A stretch of DNA of 41,136 nt, taken from Aeromonas schubertii. Lineage in GTDB: Bacteria > Pseudomonadota > Gammaproteobacteria > Enterobacterales > Aeromonadaceae. Where the stretch lies: contig NZ_CDDB01000037.1 of the NCBI RefSeq assembly GCF_000820105.1, positions 1-41,136 on the forward strand, given 5' to 3'. Position numbers and translations under genes: made by a program. The notes beneath the pieces are model-generated. The model saw only the letters and a program-made list of their open reading frames with translations. It was not told the origin of the DNA and did not search any database. How positions within the stretch are numbered: the first letter of the stretch is position 1; each line of letters opens with the position of its first letter. Of this stretch, positions 35,674-41,136 are shown piece by piece.

Positions 35674-35700
35674 CTTGTTCTCCATGCGTATCTCTTTGTT

Positions 35701-37425
35701 TTAGCTTGCGATTTCCAGCCCCTCGCGGGACATTCCCTTGAACTCCGGCATCAACGAGATCAGCTTGCGGCTGTACTCATGCTCGGCATTGGTAAACAGC
35801 TTCTCGGTCTCGGCCACCTCGACCAGATGACCGTGTTTCATCACCCCGATGCGGTCACACATCTGGCGGATGACCGGCAGGTCGTGGCTGATAAACAGCA
35901 TGGTGAGCCCCAACTCCTGCTGCAGATCCTTGAGCAGGTTGAGGATCTGGGCCTGCACCGACACATCCAGCGCCGAGGTCGGCTCGTCGCAGATGAGGAA
36001 ACGAGGACGGGTAGCCAGGGCTCGGGCGATCGAGATGCGCTGGCGCTGGCCGCCGGAAAATTCATGGGGATACTTGACTCCGGCCCCGCGGCCGAGCCCC
36101 ACGTGATCGAGCAGGTCCCCGACGATCTGCTCTATCTGTCGCTCGCTCTGGGCGAGGCGGTGGAAGCGGATCGGCTCGGCGATGATGTCACGCACCTTCA
36201 TGCGCGGGTTCATCGACGAATAGGGATTCTGGAACACCATCTGCATCTGGCGACGCAGGGGACGGCGCTCGTGCTCACCCTTGAGGGCGGTGAGATCGAC
36301 CCCCTCAAACACTATCTTGCCGCTGTCGGGCGGATAGAGGCCTGTGATGGCGCGGGCTATGGTGGACTTGCCGGAGCCCGACTCCCCCACCAAACCGAAG
36401 GTCTCCCCTTCGAAGATCTCGAAGCTGATGTCGCTGCACGCCTGCACATACTGGCGACGACTCGGGAACAGGGAGTCTTTGGTGACAAACTTGAGATCCA
36501 CATGCTCGACCCGCAACAGGGCCCCCTCATAGGGGCGCTCATCCTGGGTTTGGCCTAGCCAGTGGGTCTTGAGATCGATGCTGGTGTCGGGGGCACTGGC
36601 ATCCTCGATGTAGGAGACCAGCGGGAAGCGCACCAGCTTGACATCCGAGCGCGGCACCGCCGAGATGAGGCTGCGGGTATAGGGGTGCTCGGGGGCGCCC
36701 AGCACCTGCTCTGTGGTGCCAAACTCCACCAGATCACCGCGATACATCACCACCACCTTGTCGGTGACGTTGGAGACCACCCCCATGTCGTGGGTGACCA
36801 GCATGCAGCCCACCTGACGCTCCTTGCACAGGGTGCGAATGAGCTGGAGGATCTGATCCTGGATAGAGACGTCCAGCGCCGTGGTCGGCTCGTCGGCGAT
36901 GATGAGCTCGGGGTCGCACGACAGGGCGATGGCGATCACCACCCGCTGGCGCATGCCGCCGGAAAACTGGTGCGGATACTGCTTGATGCGCAGCTCCGGA
37001 CTTGGGATCCCCACCGCCTGCATCAGCTCAAGGGCCTTGTCGAAGGCCTGCTGACGGGTTAGCTCGGTGTTGGCGAGTATGGTCTCGACCAGCTGCCGCT
37101 CTACCGTGAACAGGGGGTTCAGGGAGGTCATGGGATCCTGAAAGATGAAGCCGATACGCGAGCCACGGATGGCGCGCATCGCTCCCTGGCCAAGGCCAGA
37201 GATGAGTTCTCCATTGAGATAGATATCCCCCCGGGCGATGCGCCCCGGTGGACTCAACAGATCGATGATGGCATTGCCTATGGTGGATTTGCCGGCGCCG
37301 GACTCACCGACCACACCGACGATCTCCCCCTTCTCAATGGAGAAAGAGAGATCCTTTACCGCGGCGTGCACCCCGTAGCGGGAGGGGTACTCGATCCGCA
37401 GGTTCTTTACTTCGAGCAAGGACAT
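35701..37425 (-). CDS. fused double ATPase of peptide ABC transporter (DppD-DppF type)
   Basis: A 574-residue protein with two complete ABC modules. Module 1: Walker [10 protein letters not shown] (40-48), signature FSGGMRQRV (154-162), Walker B LIIADEP. Module 2: Walker [10 protein letters not shown] (347-355), signature FSGGQRQRI (456-464), Walker B FLICDEP. Each has a Q-loop (FQD, FQN) and H-loop His (VTHDMG, ISHDLP). In E. coli the two modules are separate DppD and DppF chains; here they are joined through a linker of about 50 residues, as in GsiA/YejF-type fused proteins. It is the first gene of the operon. The start [15 protein letters not shown] is by homology. Confidence 0.94.
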   Translation of the reverse strand: MSLLEVKNLRIEYPSRYGVHAAVKDLSFSIEKGEIVGVVGESGAGKSTIGNAIIDLLSPPGRIARGDIYLNGELISGLGQGAMRAIRGSRIGFIFQDPMTSLNPLFTVERQLVETILANTELTRQQAFDKALELMQAVGIPSPELRIKQYPHQFSGGMRQRVVIAIALSCDPELIIADEPTTALDVSIQDQILQLIRTLCKERQVGCMLVTHDMGVVSNVTDKVVVMYRGDLVEFGTTEQVLGAPEHPYTRSLISAVPRSDVKLVRFPLVSYIEDASAPDTSIDLKTHWLGQTQDERPYEGALLRVEHVDLKFVTKDSLFPSRRQYVQACSDISFEIFEGETFGLVGESGSGKSTIARAITGLYPPDSGKIVFEGVDLTALKGEHERRPLRRQMQMVFQNPYSSMNPRMKVRDIIAEPIRFHRLAQSERQIEQIVGDLLDHVGLGRGAGVKYPHEFSGGQRQRISIARALATRPRFLICDEPTSALDVSVQAQILNLLKDLQQELGLTMLFISHDLPVIRQMCDRIGVMKHGHLVEVAETEKLFTNAEHEYSRKLISLMPEFKGMSREGLEIAS

Positions 37426-37868
37426 GGTTACCTCTGCGGGGGACATCCGTCCCAAACAAATTCGTCCATAAACAGTCCGCAGATGCCGGATTGGTCTCGA
37501 GCCTCGGCAGGCTCACTCCGTGAGACAGGCAAACCAGCGATCCGCGCGGGTTTTTTGCATTTTTTTGGAATAACCCGCCTGTAACCTAAACTGTTTACCC
37601 CCCCGTGTAAATGATGGATTTATACAATTCCGTCACCTCGGCATCGACCGAAAGAGTGTAAACAGATAAAAAATCACAATATAAGCAGAAAAACAGCTAT
37701 AAATCCCACACAATCATGCTCGAGCAGAAATCACTAATAAACAAGAGCACAACAAGCAGAGTGTTTCTCTTTTTTGACAAAAGGATTCTTACGAAGCTTT
37801 GTAGTGAATTTTTATTCACAAAGCCTTCTACTTGGCATAGAGCACCAGTGATTAACAATTAATCAGAA
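37426..37868 (-). promoter_or_regulatory. long AT-rich control region of the ABC operon
   Basis: No gene is visible in this stretch. It holds three TGTTTAC-type motifs: CTGTTTAC (37591-37598), GTGTAAAT (37605-37612) and GTAAACAG (37658-37665), the first and last being exact inverted copies. A minus-strand TATAAA -10 candidate lies between them (37619-37624). Further upstream are a perfect ARG-box match (37803-37820) inside a longer imperfect inverted repeat (37793-37828), and a palindrome TGATTAA-CAA-TTAATCA (37849-37865). The nearest -35 boxes are weak. Confidence 0.55.
37803..37820. promoter_or_regulatory. ARG box (ArgR operator) match
   Basis: AGTGAATTTTTATTCACA fits the ARG-box consensus WNTGAATWWWWATTCANW at every position. 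ArgR usually binds two boxes spaced by about 3 bases; no clear second box is seen on either side, so binding strength is uncertain. The only gene facing away downstream is the ABC ATPase gene, about 380 bases off. Confidence 0.6.
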
Positions 37869-37896
37869 AAAAATAGGGGACGCCATGGCGTCCCCT
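37867..37896 (-). terminator. terminator of ribH-nusB-thiL-pgpA
   Basis: AGGGGACGCC pairs with GGCGTCCCCT (37875-37896, two-base centre) and is followed on the minus strand by TATTTTTTT. It sits 17 bases after the pgpA stop. Confidence 0.9.
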
Positions 37897-37912
37897 TCTG
37901 CCGGATGACCCC

Positions 37913-38395
37913 TCATCCCCACCAGTGGGCCAATAATTGCATACAGATCAGGGCGAAGAGGCCGGCGATGAGATCATCGAGCATGATGCCGAACCCACCG
38001 TGGATGCGGCGATCAAACCAGGAGATGGGCCAGGGTTTGATCACATCGAAGAGGCGAAACAGGGCGAACCCGGCCACCACCCAGGCCCAGCCGGCCGGGG
38101 CGGCTATCATGGTAACCCCGAAACCGATGATCTCGTCCCAGACGATCCCCCCGTGATCGGCCATGCCGATGGCATCGGTCGCCACCTGACAGATATGGAT
38201 GCCGGCCACAAAGCCCACGACCAACAGGGCGATAAACCAGGGGGTAGGCAGGCCGCTCACCAACAGATAGAGGGGGACGGCGACCAGGGTCCCCATGGTT
38301 CCCGGGGCCTTGGGGGAGAGGCCGGAGCCAAACCCCACCGCCAGCAGATGGAGGGGGTTGGCAAGGTTAAGACGTTTCAGCTCGGGTTTGATCAT
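37913..38395 (-). CDS. pgpA: phosphatidylglycerophosphatase A
   Basis: A 160-residue membrane enzyme that dephosphorylates phosphatidylglycerol phosphate. Family marks: GFGSGLSPKAPGTMGTL near the start, GIVWDEIIGFGVTM in the middle, and LFRLFDVIKPWPISWFDR with GGFGIMLDDLIAG toward the end, with acidic metal-binding residues. Several transmembrane segments are visible. The start MIKPELKRLNL overlaps the thiL stop by 4 bases (ATGA). Confidence 0.95.
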   Translation of the reverse strand: MIKPELKRLNLANPLHLLAVGFGSGLSPKAPGTMGTLVAVPLYLLVSGLPTPWFIALLVVGFVAGIHICQVATDAIGMADHGGIVWDEIIGFGVTMIAAPAGWAWVVAGFALFRLFDVIKPWPISWFDRRIHGGFGIMLDDLIAGLFALICMQLLAHWWG

Positions 38396-39351
38396 GCGAA
38401 GTGGTCCCACCCCTTGAGGGTCAGGCTGACCGGCTTGTCGGCCAGCAACCACTCGATTCCCGGCTCACCGGCCAGAATGCGACCGATACGGGTGAACTTG
38501 ACCCCGCTATGGGCCAGGGCGGTATCGAGCACGCCGCGATGCTCTTCGGGCACGGTGAAGAGGAGTTCGTAGTCGTCGCCGCCGGCCAGGGCCAGCTGCC
38601 ACGCCTGCTCAGGGGAGACCGCATCCTGCAGCACCGGCGACAGGGGCAAGGCGTCCAGATCGATCTGGGCGCGCACACCGGAGGCGCGCAGCACGTGCCC
38701 CAGATCCGACGCCAGTCCGTCGGAGAGATCGAGGGCCGCGTTGGCGATGCCACGCAGGGCCTGACCCGCCAGGATGCGGGGATGAGGGTGATCGAGGCGG
38801 GGCAGCACGGCCGCCAGCTGGTTTTCGTTCAGGGTACGTCTGGCCAGCAGGTGGCTCAGGGCCAGGGCGGCGTCACCGAGCGTCCCGGTCACATAGATGC
38901 CGTCACCGGCCTTGGCGCCGCTGCGCAGCAGGGCCTTGCCGCTGGGCACAGTTCCCTTGACAGAAACCGTGATGGAGAGTGGGCCACGGGTCATGTCACC
39001 GCCGACCAGGGCCACGTTGTAGTACTCGGCGAGCTCCAGAAATCCTTCGGCAAAGCCGGCGACCCAGGGCTCGTTGATGGCGGGCAGGGTCAGGGCCAGG
39101 GAGACCCAGCGGGGCTCGGCGCCCATGGCGGCGAGATCCGAGAGGTTCACCGCCAGCGCCTTGTAGCCGAGATCCACCGGGTCCATCTCGGGCAGGAAGT
39201 GTACCCCGCTCACCAGGGTATCGGTGCTCACCGCCAGCTGGGTATCGGGAGGCAGGGTCAGCAGGGCACAATCATCCCCCGGCCCCAACACCACATCCTT
39301 GCGGTGGTGGGCCACCTTGAAGTACTTGTCGATCAGCTCGAATTCACCCAT
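38392..39351 (-). CDS. thiL: thiamine-monophosphate kinase
   Basis: A 319-residue enzyme making thiamine diphosphate from thiamine monophosphate. AIR-synthase-like fold with metal/ATP residues in VLGPGDDCALL, STDTLVSGVHF and DLSDGLASDLGH. The N-terminus MGEFELIDKYF aligns with E. coli ThiL (ACGEFSLIARYF), so the ATG at 39351 is right, yet no ribosome site lies directly upstream; GAGAGGA is found on the far side of a perfect hairpin (39361-39378). See the finding on this site. It is translationally coupled to pgpA. Confidence 0.95.
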   Translation of the reverse strand: MGEFELIDKYFKVAHHRKDVVLGPGDDCALLTLPPDTQLAVSTDTLVSGVHFLPEMDPVDLGYKALAVNLSDLAAMGAEPRWVSLALTLPAINEPWVAGFAEGFLELAEYYNVALVGGDMTRGPLSITVSVKGTVPSGKALLRSGAKAGDGIYVTGTLGDAALALSHLLARRTLNENQLAAVLPRLDHPHPRILAGQALRGIANAALDLSDGLASDLGHVLRASGVRAQIDLDALPLSPVLQDAVSPEQAWQLALAGGDDYELLFTVPEEHRGVLDTALAHSGVKFTRIGRILAGEPGIEWLLADKPVSLTLKGWDHFA

Positions 39352-39356
39352 GCAAT

Positions 39357-39384
39357 AAAAAGCCAGCTTGCGCTGGCTCCTCTC
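39357..39384 (-). promoter_or_regulatory. hairpin between Shine-Dalgarno and thiL start
   Basis: On the minus strand GAGAGG (39379-39384), then AGCCAGC-GCAA-GCTGGCT (39361-39378, 7-bp stem with a GNRA loop), then TTTTATTGC and the thiL ATG. If folded, the hairpin brings the Shine-Dalgarno sequence to about 9 bases from the ATG. The stem plus T-run also looks like an intrinsic terminator. Confidence 0.65.
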
Positions 39385-39405
39385 TTATTCGGTTTTGGGC
39401 CGCGC

Positions 39406-39819
39406 TTACTGCTTACCCAGGGATTTGACGACCTTGTCCAGCACACCGTTGACAAACTTGTGGCTGTCTTCGGCGGCGAAGGCCTTGGCCAGCTCGATCG
39501 CCTCGTTGATGGCCACACGGGGCGGCACATCATCACGACGGGTCAGCTCGTAGGTAGCCAGGCGCAGGATCGCCTTGTCCACCAGATCCACCTCTTCCAG
39601 CGGACGGGAGAGGAAGGGCGAGAAGACCTTGTCCAGATCGTTGCAATACAGCGAAACGCCAAACAGCAGATCGCGGAAGTAGGCGAGATCCACGCCCTTG
39701 GTCTCCTGCTCGACCTTGAACTGCTCCTCGATATCGCCCACGTTATCCTTGGTCATCTGCCATTGATAGATGGCCTGGATGGCGAAATGGCGGGCTTTGC
39801 GGCGCTCAGACGGTTTCAA
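39406..39819 (-). CDS. nusB: transcription antitermination factor NusB
   Basis: A 137-residue all-helical RNA-binding protein that works with NusE (S10) at boxA in rRNA antitermination. [21 protein letters not shown] aligns residue for residue with E. coli MKPAARRRAR...; the C-terminus [26 protein letters not shown] is also conserved. The start codon is TTG, supported by GAGGAG 7 bases upstream and by the alignment. It lies 14 bases after ribH. Confidence 0.96.
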   Translation of the reverse strand: MKPSERRKARHFAIQAIYQWQMTKDNVGDIEEQFKVEQETKGVDLAYFRDLLFGVSLYCNDLDKVFSPFLSRPLEEVDLVDKAILRLATYELTRRDDVPPRVAINEAIELAKAFAAEDSHKFVNGVLDKVVKSLGKQ

Positions 39820-39833
39820 TCTCTCTCTCCTCG

Positions 39834-40304
39834 TTACACGTCCAGTTGCTTCAGGACGTTGATCATTTCGAGCGCACTCAGTGCAGCCTCTGCACCCTTG
39901 TTACCCGCCTTGGTACCGGCGCGCTCGATGGCTTGTTCGATATTTTCTGTGGTCAGCACGCCAAAGGCGACGGGGATCTCGTACTCCATCATCACCTGGG
40001 CCATGCCCTTGCTGTTTTCATTGGCGACCAGATCGAAGTGGTAAGTGCCACCCCGGATCACGGTACCCAGCGCCACAACGGCATTGTACTGGCCGCTCTT
40101 GGCCAGCTTCTTGACCGCCAGCGGGATCTCGACAGCACCCGGTACCTTGACCAGGGTGATGTTGTGATCGGCGATCTGGCCCTGACGCTTGAGCACATCA
40201 AGGGCGCCTTCTACCAGGCTGTCATTGATGAAGCTGTTGAAACGAGCCACGACGATGGCGACACGCGCCTCGGGGGCGGCAATATTCCCTTCGATAACCT
40301 TCAT
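39834..40304 (-). CDS. ribH: 6,7-dimethyl-8-ribityllumazine synthase
   Basis: A 156-residue enzyme, the same length as the E. coli protein (also called RibE), joining the pyrimidine and the four-carbon unit in riboflavin synthesis. [38 protein letters not shown] and [20 protein letters not shown] are the substrate loops, with the catalytic His in TYHFD. AGGAC precedes the ATG. First gene of ribH-nusB-thiL-pgpA. It relates to the nqr operon only in that Nqr and ApbE need flavins. Confidence 0.97.
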   Translation of the reverse strand: MKVIEGNIAAPEARVAIVVARFNSFINDSLVEGALDVLKRQGQIADHNITLVKVPGAVEIPLAVKKLAKSGQYNAVVALGTVIRGGTYHFDLVANENSKGMAQVMMEYEIPVAFGVLTTENIEQAIERAGTKAGNKGAEAALSALEMINVLKQLDV

Positions 40305-40698
40305 GGGCAGTCCTGTGATAGAGGCCTTGAGTCAAAGTGGGGCACATTCTAGCACAAAGGGTCAGGGACCAAAACCGGCATAACGACTTGCCCGTCTCCC
40401 GCCCCAACGTCCCTTCTTGCCGGCAGCGACGCCGCCTCCACACAAGGGAGCTCCGAACGCACCTTCTGATGCAAATATGCCCCCCTCTTTATCTTGGGAC
40501 ATCCACCTTTTTGTATAAGAGACAAACAATCCATCACTGCGGCTCTTGGGGTCTCTAAGAATCTAACGACTGGCTGCTGAGCAGAGGATCGGCGGTCATC
40601 ATATAGCTGCTGTGGATGCGCAATCCACACGATGGCAATAGCAGTGGGTCATGCAGGAGACGCATGGATGATACGGTGGTATCCAGATGCACAAATAA
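40305..40698. other. gene-poor stretch between ribH and the transposase gene
   Basis: No credible gene is visible; the short open frames here lack ribosome sites and family signals. It must hold the ribH promoter on the minus strand, but no strong -35/-10 was found. Two items stand out: TGTATAAGAGACA (40512-40524), identical to 13 bases of the Tn5 mosaic end, and a 7-bp hairpin TGTGGAT/ATCCACA (40611-40629). Confidence 0.5.
40611..40629. repeat. possible REP-like hairpin
   Basis: TGTGGAT-GCGCA-ATCCACA forms a 7-bp perfect stem about 70 bases from the end of a REP-associated transposase-like gene, where REP hairpins often occur. No second copy is seen in this window. Confidence 0.3.
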
Positions 40699-41136
40699 TC
40701 AGGTAGCGGGCTGATGACACCGTCGCTGGCCGCAGTGGTGGGCGTAACGCTCTCGCGCCACGCCGTGGCCGATGGCCCGGATGCCGCTTCGCTTAAACAG
40801 CCTCACCTGCTTGAGCCAGTCGTCACCGTCGAGTTGCAACCGTTGCAAGATGGGGGAAAGCGCCGCCGGAATATGGCCCCGCTTGTCGTCGCGAATGGCA
40901 CGGCCAGTCCAGTCAACCAGCGCCAGATAGTCGCTGAAGGTGTAGGGGAGTGACTCGGGTTCCCCCTGCTTGGCAAACGGCAGCAGCAGGGGTGGCAACT
41001 CGGTGGTTTTGGCCCTTCCCAGACGCTGGCTGACGCTGGTGTAGTCGCTCTCCTCGGGTCGGTCGGCGAGTTTGGCGCGGATGGGGTTGAGCTCCACATA
41101 GGCCATGCAGGCGAGCAGCGCCGACTCCGTCAGCAG
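40699..41136 (-). CDS. REP-associated/IS200-type transposase, 3' part (runs off the window)
   Basis: The C-terminal 145 residues of a Y1 (IS200/RAYT-like) transposase. The reading frame is open to the window edge (..LLTESALLACMAYVELNPIRAKLADRPEESDYTS..), so an internal Met at 41106 is not the start. The YVELNPIRAKL helix is the signature around the catalytic region of this family; the HUH motif would lie outside the window. The downstream part (YLALVDWTGRAIRDDKRGHIPAALSPILQRL) is the extra C-terminal domain common in long gammaproteobacterial members. Whether the gene is intact cannot be told. Confidence 0.75.
   Translation of the reverse strand: MLTESALLACMAYVELNPIRAKLADRPEESDYTSVSQRLGRAKTTELPPLLLPFAKQGEPESLPYTFSDYLALVDWTGRAIRDDKRGHIPAALSPILQRLQLDGDDWLKQVRLFKRSGIRAIGHGVARERYAHHCGQRRCHQPAT

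Noticed and set aside
35674-35700. GcvB pairing site before the binding-protein gene
   Set aside because: GcvB represses dppA in E. coli, so I looked for complementarity to the R1 seed. Only a short A/C-rich stretch matches by a few bases, which is not enough.
34006-36558. 850-codon plus-strand open frame opposite the ABC transporter genes
   Set aside because: Shadow of binding-protein and ATPase genes; no family motifs.
37774-37896. Possible plus-strand sRNA starting at TTGACA (37774-37779) and ending at the pgpA terminator
   Set aside because: The -10 is poor and the plus strand lacks a T-run after the stem, so the signals fit the ARG box and the pgpA terminator better.
40349-40630. Small open frames between ribH and the transposase gene
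   Set aside because: Both strands have short frames, but none has a ribosome site, domain signal or sensible composition.
1-41136. CRISPR arrays, tRNA or rRNA genes, prophage or toxin-antitoxin cassettes
   Set aside because: No regularly spaced repeats, no tRNA-like T-loop sequences in the gaps, and no phage or toxin-antitoxin proteins were seen.

Overview
The window reads as chromosomal DNA of an Aeromonas-like gammaproteobacterium. The evidence is a complete Na+-NQR operon (nqrABCDEF-apbE-nqrM), E. coli-like gene neighbourhoods (gcvA-ygdD-rlmM with a divergent GcvB RNA; bolA/yajG/ampG; yajQ/panE/yajL; ribH-nusB-thiL-pgpA), a catabolic acetoin operon (budR/budAB) and moderately high GC. The species assignment is inference from gene content and order. 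Most of the window is conserved core genome; only the right edge, a partial REP-associated/IS200-type transposase gene, looks mobile.

Layout. 1-3.8 kb: a small exported protein, then the minus-strand run gcvA, alpha/beta hydrolase, ygdD, rlmM with overlapping ends, and the sRNA gene gcvB opposite gcvA. 3.8-7.4 kb: a dCache chemoreceptor with a convincing sigma-28 promoter, dinB with a LexA box, and a small divergent gene. 7.4-15.8 kb: alkB-like, bolA, then the eight-gene nqr operon, ending in a strong terminator. 15.9-20.7 kb: rlmG, yajG, a periplasmic cyclophilin, ampG and tsx (ompK), with a CRP-like site before tsx. 20.7-26.4 kb: yajQ, panE-yajL and the budAB/budR acetoin locus. 26.4-32 kb: tyrS, mepM-anmK, a DUF3334 (CheX/CheC-like) gene, a HIT protein and a DUF2057 protein. 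32.1-37.9 kb: a dipeptide-type ABC transporter operon with an unusual order (fused double ATPase, binding protein, two permeases), preceded by a long AT-rich regulatory region that holds a perfect ARG-box match. 37.9-40.3 kb: ribH-nusB-thiL-pgpA. 40.3-41.1 kb: a gene-poor stretch and the 3' part of the transposase gene.

How the genes relate. The nqr operon encodes the NADH:quinone Na+ pump together with the two factors that mature it (ApbE for FMN attachment, NqrM for metal-centre assembly). AmpG, AnmK and MepM all act in murein turnover. BudA and BudB convert pyruvate to acetoin. The transporter imports peptides or a related substrate.

No wholly new system is evident. The most unusual signals are regulatory: a GNRA-loop hairpin between a Shine-Dalgarno sequence and the thiL start codon, a structured leader before nqrA, the ARG box and repeated TGTTTAC motifs before the ABC operon, and a tyrS terminator embedded in the budR coding sequence.
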